Source of the DNA: Pseudoclavibacter soli DSM 23366
GTDB lineage: Bacteria; Actinomycetota; Actinomycetes; Actinomycetales; Microbacteriaceae
Direction of reading: 5' to 3'
Assembly: GCF_000423505.1 (NCBI RefSeq)
Contig: NZ_AUIC01000007.1
Location: forward strand, 29,084-93,083
Length of the DNA stretch: 64,000 bases
Shown here: positions 25,716 through 33,887 of the stretch, one piece after another
How positions within the stretch are numbered: position 1 is the stretch's first letter
How the letters are laid out: the number at the start of each line of letters is the position of its first letter
The notes under the pieces: model-generated
What the model was told of the DNA's origin: nothing
The model's database searches: none
Seen by the model: the letters and a program-made list of their open reading frames with translations, nothing else
Made by a program: the position numbers and the translations under genes

Positions 25716-27053
25716 ATGGACAAGCAGACTGATTTCGTGCTGCGCACGATCGAAGATCGTGGAGTGCGCTTCGTGCGCCTGTGGTTCACCGACGTGGTCG
25801 GCTCACTGAAATCTGTCGCGGTGTCTCCGGCCGAGATCGAGGGCGCCTTCGAAGAGGGCATCGGTTTCGACGGCTCGGCGATCCAAGGCTTCTCACGCGT
25901 GTACGAGTCAGACATGCTGGCCTTCCCCGATCCCAATACCTTCCAGCTGCTGCCATGGCGCGGTGAAGTCGATCCCACTGCGCGCATGTTCTGCGACATC
26001 ACTACGCCAGACGGGCAGCCGGCCGCAGCCGACTCCCGCCACGTGCTCAAGCGTGCGCTTGATCAGGCAGCACAGCGCGGCTTCTCGTTCTATGTGCATC
26101 CCGAGATCGAGTTCTACCTGCTTGAGCGTGATTCGGTCGAGAACTGGCCGCTGCGCCCGGCCGATCAGGCTGGCTACTTCGACAACGAGCCCGGTGGCAC
26201 CGCCAACGACTTCCGCCGCCGCGCCGTCGGCGTGCTCGAAGAGCTGGGCATTTCGGTTGAATACTCGCACCACGAGGTCGGGCCCGGGCAGAACGAGATC
26301 GATCTGCGCTATGCCGACGCCCAGACCATGGCCGACAACATTCAGACGCTGCGCACAGTGGTCAAAGAGGTGGGCATCGAACAGAACGTGCACGCGACTT
26401 TCATGCCCAAGCCCTTCCCTGATCAGCCGGGCTCTGGCATGCACACACACTTCTCCCTGTTCGAAGGCGATAACAACGCGTTCTACGATCCGGCCGGCGA
26501 GTACGAACTGTCGCACACCGCGCGCCAGTTCATGGCCGGCGTGTTGCACCATGCCGCCGAGATCACCGCGATCACCAACCAGTTCGTCAACTCATACAAG
26601 CGCCTCTGGGGCGAAGACGAAGCACCGAGTTCGATCGCGTGGGGGCACAACAACCGCTCGGCACTCGTTCGCGTGCCGCTGTACAAGCCGGGCAAAGGCC
26701 AGAGCACTCGCATCGAGTACCGGGCCATCGACTCAGCCGCCAATCCATACCTTGCCTATGCGCTGCTGCTCGCTGCAGGCCTCAAAGGCATCGAGGAAGA
26801 CTACGATCTGCCGCCCGAGGCGCAGGACAACGTGTGGGAGCTCACGCCGGCTGAGCGCCGCGCCATGGGCATCGCCGACCTGCCCGGCAGCCTTGAGCAG
26901 GCGCTGGCCATCATGGAGGAATCAGAACTCGTCGCCGAGACCTTGGGGGAGCAGGTCTTCAACTACGTGCTGCTGAACAAGCGGCAGGAGTGGAAGGACT
27001 ACCGCGCCCAGGTGACCGACTACGAGCTGCGGCACAATCTGAACCGCCTGTGA
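25716..27053 (+). CDS. glnA2: glutamine synthetase family protein, GlnA2 type
   Basis: A 445-residue class I glutamine synthetase-like enzyme. Active-site blocks are GIGFDGSAIQGF, HPEIEFYLL, EVGPGQNEID, NVHATFMPKPF, the His in SGMHTHFSL, and NRSALVRVP. It is shorter than GlnA1 (474). The order glnA2-glnE-glnA1 matches mycobacteria. A Tyr in EEDYDLPPEA aligns with the adenylylation site, but the following motif differs. In Streptomyces GlnA2 is reported to act on polyamines rather than ammonia, so true glutamine synthetase activity is not assured. AAAGGA precedes ATG 25716. No GlnR-type box was found in its promoter. Confidence 0.9.
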   Translation: MDKQTDFVLRTIEDRGVRFVRLWFTDVVGSLKSVAVSPAEIEGAFEEGIGFDGSAIQGFSRVYESDMLAFPDPNTFQLLPWRGEVDPTARMFCDITTPDGQPAAADSRHVLKRALDQAAQRGFSFYVHPEIEFYLLERDSVENWPLRPADQAGYFDNEPGGTANDFRRRAVGVLEELGISVEYSHHEVGPGQNEIDLRYADAQTMADNIQTLRTVVKEVGIEQNVHATFMPKPFPDQPGSGMHTHFSLFEGDNNAFYDPAGEYELSHTARQFMAGVLHHAAEITAITNQFVNSYKRLWGEDEAPSSIAWGHNNRSALVRVPLYKPGKGQSTRIEYRAIDSAANPYLAYALLLAAGLKGIEEDYDLPPEAQDNVWELTPAERRAMGIADLPGSLEQALAIMEESELVAETLGEQVFNYVLLNKRQEWKDYRAQVTDYELRHNLNRL

Positions 27054-29983
27054 GCCCCGCCGCGGAGGCCATGCCCAGCCGCATGCAGCTTGCCCGACTC
27101 GGCTTCGCCGAGTTGTCCGAGACACTCGCACTGCTATCGCGCGAATGCGATGCACACAACTGGGCGCTGAGCATCCTTGATCGCCTGCGCACGGCAGCCG
27201 ACCCCGATGCAGCCCTGCAACAGCTGCTCGATCTGGCCGAACGGTGCCCCGACCTCACTCAGGCCGACGATCATGCGCTTGACCGACTCATTCTGTTGCT
27301 CGGCGGCTCCACTGGTTTGGGTGATTTCCTGCTGCGGTCTCCTGAAGAGCTGGCCTGGTTCATCGCTCACGAGGAGGTTCCACTCGCTCGGGAGGCATAC
27401 ATCGCCAGCATTGCCGACGCGGCTGCGGTCATCGATGACGCCGACACCCCCGAGACACGAGCGAACCGTCTGCGTCTGCGCTATCGGCGACACTTGACGC
27501 AGGTCGCTGTGTGGGATCTCTCGGCCGACGACCCACGTGAGGTCTTCGAGCGCGTGGGCCAGGCCCTGTCAGACCTCGCCGACGCCGCCTTTGAGGCTGC
27601 GCTGCAGATCGGCACCGCGGCCTGCCGGCCACAGTTCGGCGACCTCGTCGATCAGGTGCGGGTGGCCGTGATCGCGATGGGCAAGACTGGCGCGCGCGAG
27701 GTCAACTACATCAGTGATGTCGACGTCATCTACGTCGCCGAGCCCGTGGGCGACACCGACCCCAGCCGAGCACTGACCGCCGCCACCCGCATCGTGCAGT
27801 CTGCAGTGCGAGCGATCAGCGCGACGGGTCGCGAGCCCGGTCTGTGGGAGGTCGACGCGAATCTGCGCCCCGAGGGCAAAGACGGTGCGCTGGTGCGCAC
27901 CCTCGCGTCACACGAAGCGTACTACGCGCGCTGGGCCAAGGAATGGGAGTTTCAGGCGCTGCTGAAGGCTCGAGCCATGGCGGGTGACGCCCAGTTGGGC
28001 CTCGACTATATTCGGTCCATCCGACCGCTCGTCTGGCAGTCTGCGTCACGACCCAACTTCGTCGAATCTGTGCAGGCGATGCGTCAGCGGGTCACCGACA
28101 ATATTCCTGCCGATCAAGTCGACGTGCAGTTGAAGCTCGGCCCAGGGGGGCTGCGCGATGTCGAGTTCACCGTACAGCTGCTGCAGCTGGTGCACGGTCA
28201 ACACGATGAGCGACTGCGCGGGCGCGCCACGCTCGAGTCGCTGCGCGCCCTGTCTGCCGGTGGGTATGTCGGGCGGCGGGAGGCTGACGAGTTCGCCGAT
28301 GACTATCGCACCCTCCGAGTGCTCGAGCACCGTCTCCAGCTGCGACAGATGCGGCGCACGCACCTGATGCCTCGAGACGATGCCGATCTGCGCGTGCTGG
28401 CTCGGGCGTCCAAGCTCGCAGCCGGTGGCCCTGATCTCGCCGCACTGTGGCAGCGCACCCGACGGTCGGTGCGCGAGCTGCACACCCGCCTGTTCTTCAG
28501 CCCGCTACTGGCCACCGTGGCTGCGCTGCCGGGCGAAGACTTCCAGCTGACCACCTCACGTGCCACAGACCGGCTGCGGGCGATCGGCTACCGCGACCCC
28601 GACGGGGCACTGCAGCGCATCACCTCGCTGACGAGTGGTGTGTCGCGTCGTGCCGAGATTCAGCGCCACCTGCTGCCACTGATGCTCGAGCTCTTCGCTG
28701 AAGGCTCAGACCCCGATGCCGGATTGCTCTCGTTCACGCGCATCAGTGAGAGCATCGGCGATGCATATTGGTATCTGCGCATGCTGCGTGATTCGCCAGT
28801 GGCTGCGCAGCGTCTCGCGCAGGTGCTCTCGTGCTCGCGATTTATCGGCGACAGCCTTGCCAGCCAGCCTGAGGCTGCGCAGTGGTTTGAGAATGATGAC
28901 GGGGTGGCGCCACGCACCTTCGAGATGCTGCACACCGAGATGGCCGCCGTCGTGCGTCGCCACCCAGCGCAAGATCCCCGAGTGGTACCGCTACTACAGC
29001 AGCTGCGTCGTCGCGAAGTGCTGCGCCTGGCCATCTGGGCGGTGATCAACGACATCCCGGTCGAGCAAGTCAGTCGCGGTCTGTCGACCATCTCGCGTGC
29101 CCTGCTCGAAGCCCTGCTGCTGTGGATCGACCCGGTCACTACACACGGGGTGCGCTTCGCCGTGATCGGTCTGGGCCGGTTTGGCGGGGGAGAGCTCGGG
29201 TTCGCCTCCGACTTAGACGTGATGTATGTCTACGAGCCGGTTCGCGACAACGCCGATGTGCGAGCACTCGCGCAGCAGCTCGCCAAGGCAGCTCACGACT
29301 TTGTCATGCCGGTCGATCTTGACCTCGACTTGCGCCCCGAGGGGCGCAAGGGTGCGATCGCCAAGACCATCTCTGCACTCTCGACGTATTACCAGCGATG
29401 GGCCCAAACCTGGGAGCGTCAGGCCCTCGTGCGCGCAGCTCCGGTCGCCGGCGACACCGAACTGCTCGACCAGGCCATGGCTGTGATCGACCAGGTGCGC
29501 TGGGGTGCACCGCCCGACCTTATGCAGGAGCGCGAGATCAAGCGGCTGAAGGCTCGGATGGAGTCTGAGCGTCTGCCCCGCGGTGTCGACCCCAGCCGCC
29601 ACGTCAAACTCGGGCGCGGCTCTCTCACTGACGTTGAGTGGGTCATTCAGCTCGAACAGCTTCGACATGCTCACGCTGATGTGAGCCTGCGCAACTCGAA
29701 CACGCTGACCGCACTTGCGGCGCTGACTGCCTCGGGCATCCTGACGGGCGAAGACGCCGAGACACTGCGCACGGCGTGGTTGCTCGCCTCACGAGTGCGC
29801 GACGCCAACATGCTCGCCACTGGCAAGCCCAGCGACGTGCTCGCCGAGTCGGGTGCCGCGCTGGAGCCCACCGCACGACTGCTCGGCTACGCTGCCGGAA
29901 CAAGTGCCGCTCTCGAGAATGACTATCTGCGCGCCACCAGGCGTTCGCGGCGGGTCTTTGAGCGGCTTTTCTACGGCGAATGA
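27050..29983 (+). CDS. glnE: bifunctional glutamine synthetase adenylyltransferase/adenylyl-removing enzyme
   Basis: A 977-residue enzyme that adenylylates and deadenylylates GlnA. Two homologous nucleotidyltransferase domains are visible: the N-terminal one with GKTGAREVNYISDVDVIYVA (about residues 210-230) and the C-terminal one with GRFGGGELGFASDLDVMYVY (about 710-730), each with the Asp pair that binds metal. GTG 27050 overlaps the glnA2 stop (GTGA), suggesting coupling; ATG 27071 is an alternative, but GGAGG is only 2 nt from it. It converges on glnA1, with a strong hairpin between. Confidence 0.94.
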   Translation: MSPAAEAMPSRMQLARLGFAELSETLALLSRECDAHNWALSILDRLRTAADPDAALQQLLDLAERCPDLTQADDHALDRLILLLGGSTGLGDFLLRSPEELAWFIAHEEVPLAREAYIASIADAAAVIDDADTPETRANRLRLRYRRHLTQVAVWDLSADDPREVFERVGQALSDLADAAFEAALQIGTAACRPQFGDLVDQVRVAVIAMGKTGAREVNYISDVDVIYVAEPVGDTDPSRALTAATRIVQSAVRAISATGREPGLWEVDANLRPEGKDGALVRTLASHEAYYARWAKEWEFQALLKARAMAGDAQLGLDYIRSIRPLVWQSASRPNFVESVQAMRQRVTDNIPADQVDVQLKLGPGGLRDVEFTVQLLQLVHGQHDERLRGRATLESLRALSAGGYVGRREADEFADDYRTLRVLEHRLQLRQMRRTHLMPRDDADLRVLARASKLAAGGPDLAALWQRTRRSVRELHTRLFFSPLLATVAALPGEDFQLTTSRATDRLRAIGYRDPDGALQRITSLTSGVSRRAEIQRHLLPLMLELFAEGSDPDAGLLSFTRISESIGDAYWYLRMLRDSPVAAQRLAQVLSCSRFIGDSLASQPEAAQWFENDDGVAPRTFEMLHTEMAAVVRRHPAQDPRVVPLLQQLRRREVLRLAIWAVINDIPVEQVSRGLSTISRALLEALLLWIDPVTTHGVRFAVIGLGRFGGGELGFASDLDVMYVYEPVRDNADVRALAQQLAKAAHDFVMPVDLDLDLRPEGRKGAIAKTISALSTYYQRWAQTWERQALVRAAPVAGDTELLDQAMAVIDQVRWGAPPDLMQEREIKRLKARMESERLPRGVDPSRHVKLGRGSLTDVEWVIQLEQLRHAHADVSLRNSNTLTALAALTASGILTGEDAETLRTAWLLASRVRDANMLATGKPSDVLAESGAALEPTARLLGYAAGTSAALENDYLRATRRSRRVFERLFYGE

Positions 29984-30050
29984 GTGTGTCTGCTCGCTGA
30001 AGTGTCGACGTGCAGAGCGCCTGGGTTCTCTGCCTTAAACCTTGGCAACA

Positions 30051-30084
30051 AGAATGGCCCCGACGCGAACGTCGAGGCCATTCT
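30051..30084. terminator. hairpin between convergent glnE and glnA1
   Basis: AGAATGGCCCCGACG, a CGAA tetraloop, and CGTCGAGGCCATTCT form a 15-position stem with a single mismatch. It lies 67 bp after glnE and 18 bp after glnA1, so it can end both transcripts. Neither side has a long T-run. Confidence 0.8.
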
Positions 30085-30102
30085 CAGTGTTGAATCAGCA
30101 GA

Positions 30103-31527
30103 TCACACGCCGTAGTACAGCTCGTACTCGAAGGGGTGCGGACGCTGTGCCAGTGGCTTGAGCTCACGCTCGCGCTTGAGGGTGATCCAGCTTTCGATGA
30201 CCTCGTCAGTGAACACGTCACCGGCACGCAGGAACTCGCTGTCAGCCTCAAGGGCCTCGAGCACGCGATCGAGGCTGCCCGGAACCTGGGGGATGTTCTT
30301 GGCTTCTTCGGGCGGCAGCTCGTAGAGGTCTTTGTCAACGGGCTCGTGCGGCTCGATCTTGTTCTTGATGCCGTCGATGCCGGCCATCAGCTGAGCAGCA
30401 AAGGCGAAGTACGGGTTGCCCGAGGCGTCGGGGGCGCGGAACTCGATGCGCTTGGCCTTGGGGTTGGTGCCGGTAATAGGGATGCGGATGGCCGCCGAGC
30501 GGTTGCCGGCCGAGTACACGAGGTTGACTGGTGCCTCGAAGCCAGGCACCAGGCGGTGGTAGGAGTTCACCGTGGGGTTGGTGAACGCCAGCAGTGCCGG
30601 AGCGTGCTTCAGGATGCCGCCGATGTACCAGCGGGCGATGTCAGACAGACCTGCGTAGCCAGCCTCGTCGTAGAATAGCGGCTGGCCACCGTTCCACAGC
30701 GACTGGTGGGTGTGCATGCCCGAGCCGTTGTCGCCGAACAGCGGCTTCGGCATGAAGGTCGCGGTCTTGCCGTTTCGCTCGGCCACGTTCTTCACGATGT
30801 ATTTGAACTTCAGCAGATCGTCGGCCGCATTGACCAGAGTGCTGAACTTGTAGTTGATCTCGCTCTGGCCTGCGGTGCCCACCTCGTGGTGCGAACGCTC
30901 AACCTCAAGGCCCGAGGCGATGAGCTCGGTAACGATCTCGTCGCGCAGGTCAGCGAGCTTGTCAGCCGGGGTCACGGGGAAGTAACCGCCCTTGAAGGGG
31001 GTCTTGTTGCCCAAGTTACCGCCGATTTCTTCACGGCCTGAGTTCCAAGCGGCCTCTTCGGAGTCAACCTCGTAGAAGCTGCGGCCAGCGTTGACCTCGT
31101 AGCGCACCGAGTCGAAGATGAAGAACTCGGCCTCTGAAGCGAAGAAGGCGGTGTCAGCGATGCCGGTCGAAGCAAGGTACGCCTCGGCCTTCTTGGCGGT
31201 CTGGCGCGGGTCTTTCGAGTAGATCTCGCCGTTGCGCGGGTTGAAGATGTCGTGGTTGAACACGAGGGTCTTCTGGGCGCGGAACGGATCGAGGTATGCA
31301 GTCGTCACATCGGGGATCAGCTGCATATCTGACTCGTCGATGCTCGCGAATCCGCGGATCGAGCTGCCGTCGAAAAGCTGGCCGTTGACGAAGTAGTCTT
31401 CATCGACGAACTCTGCCGGAAGGTTGAAGTGCTGCTGAACGCCGGGGAGGTCAGTGAATCGGATGTCAACGAATTTGACGTCCTCATCCCTGATGAATTT
31501 CAGGGCCTCCGATGAATCTTTGAACAT
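30103..31527 (-). CDS. glnA: glutamine synthetase type I
   Basis: Main ammonia-assimilating enzyme (glutamate + NH3 + ATP to glutamine), forming dodecamers. It has 474 residues. Motifs are the latch near [60 protein letters not shown] and NRSAAIRIP. The adenylylation tyrosine is Y402 in [10 protein letters not shown], so GlnE encoded alongside can inactivate it. Its promoter carries a four-half-site GlnR-type box at 31601-31638. A GGAG site lies 9 nt upstream of the ATG. Confidence 0.97.
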   Translation of the reverse strand: MFKDSSEALKFIRDEDVKFVDIRFTDLPGVQQHFNLPAEFVDEDYFVNGQLFDGSSIRGFASIDESDMQLIPDVTTAYLDPFRAQKTLVFNHDIFNPRNGEIYSKDPRQTAKKAEAYLASTGIADTAFFASEAEFFIFDSVRYEVNAGRSFYEVDSEEAAWNSGREEIGGNLGNKTPFKGGYFPVTPADKLADLRDEIVTELIASGLEVERSHHEVGTAGQSEINYKFSTLVNAADDLLKFKYIVKNVAERNGKTATFMPKPLFGDNGSGMHTHQSLWNGGQPLFYDEAGYAGLSDIARWYIGGILKHAPALLAFTNPTVNSYHRLVPGFEAPVNLVYSAGNRSAAIRIPITGTNPKAKRIEFRAPDASGNPYFAFAAQLMAGIDGIKNKIEPHEPVDKDLYELPPEEAKNIPQVPGSLDRVLEALEADSEFLRAGDVFTDEVIESWITLKRERELKPLAQRPHPFEYELYYGV

Positions 31528-31600
31528 ACCTGCTGCTCCATCTTGAATTCAGGGATCCGGTGTGGATTCCGGATCGTTAGTGTCAGCGTAGACCGACCCG

Positions 31601-31638
31601 ATTACCCCACAGTATCCCGAATGTTTCCGGCATGTTAC
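31601..31638 (-). promoter_or_regulatory. GlnR-type box upstream of glnA1
   Basis: Read on the minus strand the sequence is GTAAC-N6-GAAAC-N6-GATAC-N6-GTAAT. This matches the actinobacterial GlnR pattern of alternating GTnAC and GAAAC half-sites, each separated by exactly 6 bp (half-sites at 31634-31638, 31623-31627, 31612-31616, 31601-31605). It is 74 bp upstream of the glnA1 ATG. It also lies just upstream of the RDD gene's -10, so it may affect both. Spacing and match are direct; GlnR itself is not in this window. Confidence 0.75.
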
Positions 31639-31662
31639 AGGCGCGCGGATACAATCGGTTTT

Positions 31663-32073
31663 GTGCACGAAGATTCCTCCGCCTCCACCATGCCCGATCC
31701 GTCCGCAGCAGTTTCCGCAGCAGACTTGGCCGGCCTCGGTCGCCGCCTCATCGGACTGATCGTCGATTGGGGCTTGGCCACCCTCGTCTCATACGCGTTC
31801 TTCGGTGGCAACCCGTGGGCAACCATGGGCATCTGGGCGCTCGAGCAGATCACTCTGGTGAGCACGCTCGGCTACGCCTTCGGCCATTTGGTCACCGGCA
31901 TTCGAGTCGTTTCCGTGCACACAGGTGGTGCACCTGGCTTTGCACCAGTGGTTATTCGCACCGCTCTGTTGGCGCTGTTCGTGCCAGGCCTGATCTGGGG
32001 CAAAGACGGTCGACCAGCGCACGACCGCATCGCCGGCACTGCAGTAGTACTGGCGAAGGCCGCCCGTCGCTGA
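31663..32073 (+). CDS. RDD-family membrane protein
   Basis: A 136-residue membrane protein with three to four helices. The RDD signature is LAGLGRRLIGLIVDWGLATL, and the end GRPAHDRIAGTAVVLAKA is typical. The function is unknown. TACAAT (31650-31655) lies 7 nt before GTG 31663, which fits a leaderless GTG start; an ATG nine codons later is the alternative. In actinobacteria this gene usually sits between glnA1 and the DUF4191 gene, as here. It ends directly against the DUF4191 stop (convergent). Confidence 0.88.
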   Translation: MHEDSSASTMPDPSAAVSAADLAGLGRRLIGLIVDWGLATLVSYAFFGGNPWATMGIWALEQITLVSTLGYAFGHLVTGIRVVSVHTGGAPGFAPVVIRTALLALFVPGLIWGKDGRPAHDRIAGTAVVLAKAARR

Positions 32074-32784
32074 TCAGCGCCCGCGAATTGCCTTGTGATC
32101 GGGGCGCACCCGGTTCGGATCCATGCCCTTCGGCACGCCATAGCCACTGTCGAGAGAATTCAGCCGATTGGCCACGGCAGTGACCTCGGCACGGGTCAAC
32201 GCCGGTTTCAGTTTGGCCAGCGAACGGTTGATTGCTTTGAGCTTGATGGTCTTCTCAGTGCCATCGCCCACGACAAGGCGCGTAACGGTGATATTCGGTA
32301 CCACGCGCTGCACCTTGATGCGCTCTTCGTTGAGCAGTCGCTGTACGCGAGTGGGGCTGCCCTCGGCGATGAGCACCACACCAGGGCGCCCGATCACTCG
32401 ATAGACAGCATCTTGAGTCTTGGGGTTCACTGCCACCGGCAGCTCAGACCCCTGCCACGAACGCTTCAACGATGATCGAAGCACAGCGCCAACAGCACCT
32501 GGCTGCCCTTCGATCTGCGAGTAGGCGACCGATTCGGCCTTGCGCCCCAGCACAATGAGCGCGCCGAGCACGCCCGTCAGCACACCAAGCAGCACCCAGC
32601 CGACAATGGCGAGCCAGTGACCGCCGAAGACGAATAGCGCCAGCGCCACACCGATGAGGATCGGCAGCACCAGAGCAAGCAGAATCCACCAGAGAGACGA
32701 GGGATCAGCGCGCGTGGTCATCTTGAAGACCTGTACCAGCTGACCGATGCGTCCCGAGGATTTCTGCTTCTTGGTAGTAGACAT
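32074..32784 (-). CDS. DUF4191 membrane protein
   Basis: A 236-residue protein of unknown function, conserved in actinobacteria near lipA and glnA1. After a short basic start (MSTTKKQKSSGRIGQLVQVF) two membrane helices occupy about residues 30-75 (LLALVLPILIGVALALFVFG and LAIVGWVLLGVLTGVLGALI). A cytosolic domain follows with GRKAESVAYSQIEGQPGAVG and YRVIGRPGVVLIAEGSPTRV. TATTCT (32792-32797) lies 7 nt before the ATG, a leaderless signature. The lipA gene that normally precedes it is missing here. Confidence 0.88.
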   Translation of the reverse strand: MSTTKKQKSSGRIGQLVQVFKMTTRADPSSLWWILLALVLPILIGVALALFVFGGHWLAIVGWVLLGVLTGVLGALIVLGRKAESVAYSQIEGQPGAVGAVLRSSLKRSWQGSELPVAVNPKTQDAVYRVIGRPGVVLIAEGSPTRVQRLLNEERIKVQRVVPNITVTRLVVGDGTEKTIKLKAINRSLAKLKPALTRAEVTAVANRLNSLDSGYGVPKGMDPNRVRPDHKAIRGR

Positions 32785-32826
32785 GCTCTCTAGAATACCC
32801 GGCGCCGCTGCCCTTTCGTGCAGCAG

Positions 32827-32863
32827 TTGTACACAGGCGTCAGGTGTGTCGATTTTGTCCACA
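32827..32863. promoter_or_regulatory. two DnaA-box-like 9-mers
   Basis: TTGTCCACA (32855-32863) matches the high-GC actinobacterial DnaA box exactly, and TTGTACACA (32827-32835) differs at one position. They are 28 bp apart, in the 130-bp divergent gap between the DUF4191 gene and the unknown gene. Occupancy by DnaA is inference. Confidence 0.4.
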
Positions 32864-32914
32864 GTTGCAAGGATGTCGTGGCCGATCCCCAGCTGCTCAG
32901 CCAGACTGATCACT

Positions 32915-33877
32915 ATGCAGCACGCCAGCACGACGTCGAGTATCCCCACCTCATCGACGGTTCCCACCTTTGACCCCAGGGCCGGCGTGCTGCAGACCAT
33001 AGCAGGCAGTCCCACGCACCAGATCTTGGCATTCTTGCGTCATCCCCATCTCCGGTGCGCGCGGCCGATCGACGATGGTGACGAGGCAGCGAGCGATGCT
33101 CATCCTAAAGAGCAAGCAAGCGTCACCTTGGTGCCGCAGGTGATCGCCGAGTCACTCGGTTCCCGGCTGCGCATCCAAGGCGCCCTCCAACGTGGCCAGG
33201 CGCTCCACGTCATTTTGGCCGCCGCCAGTGTGCTTCACTATCTGCTGCAGAACGGCTGGTCAATCGGTCGACTCAGCGTTGACGACATCATGATCGCGGT
33301 TGATGGCGACGTGCTGTTCGACGTTGCAGCACAGGCGACGCCCTGCAGCATTCGTACGCTCAACAACAGCGAGCTGACCAAGATCACTACCCTCGGCGAC
33401 CGACTGCTAGCCCAAGGTCTCGGGTCACCTCAAGAGCGCGCGCAAGAGCGTGCCGTGATTGGTCGTCTGCTCGCAGGTCTTGAACACGATGAAGATCTCG
33501 ACCGCGCGGCGACGCTGGCTGGGTGCATCGAAATCGGAAGACCCATGAAGTTCAACCGAGTGCCATCATTCAGCAACGAGCTATTGCAGGTCAGCGAAGC
33601 ATCGCCCGGCCCAGCTGCTGAGCGCGCCGGCCGACGAAGGCGTCGCTCGGCAGCAGAACGCTCCCTGCGACCGGTCATGGCGGTGCAACGTGTGCGCGTG
33701 GTCTTGGGCACCATCGACGGGTTGCTCGAGCGCTTTGTTGATCAACGCGAACAGCGCGCTCACGCTGCAAGCGTGAGCGCTGAGAAGCCCACCGTCGTCA
33801 AGCGATTACTTTCACCGACAGCGATGGCCACGGCGCTGAGCGCCGTGGCCATCGTGTGGCTGGTGTTGACCAGCTAG
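32915..33877 (+). CDS. unrecognised tail-anchored protein, possible degenerate kinase-like fold
   Basis: I do not recognise this 320-residue protein. Its middle reads ALQRGQALHVILAAASVLHY, then LLQNGWSIGRLSVDDIMIAV and DGDVLFDVAAQ. That layout loosely resembles the helix E and catalytic loop of a protein kinase (a DDI...DG...FD pattern), but the HRD and DFG motifs are absent. A basic stretch (ERAGRRRRRSAAERS) follows, and one membrane helix (MATALSAVAIVWLVLTS) forms the extreme C-terminus. It would be tail-anchored with the body in the cytosol. CAGACT 7 nt before the ATG fits a leaderless start. It occupies the slot where lipA and lipB lie in relatives. Confidence 0.7.
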   Translation: MQHASTTSSIPTSSTVPTFDPRAGVLQTIAGSPTHQILAFLRHPHLRCARPIDDGDEAASDAHPKEQASVTLVPQVIAESLGSRLRIQGALQRGQALHVILAAASVLHYLLQNGWSIGRLSVDDIMIAVDGDVLFDVAAQATPCSIRTLNNSELTKITTLGDRLLAQGLGSPQERAQERAVIGRLLAGLEHDEDLDRAATLAGCIEIGRPMKFNRVPSFSNELLQVSEASPGPAAERAGRRRRRSAAERSLRPVMAVQRVRVVLGTIDGLLERFVDQREQRAHAASVSAEKPTVVKRLLSPTAMATALSAVAIVWLVLTS

Positions 33878-33887
33878 ATATACTCAA

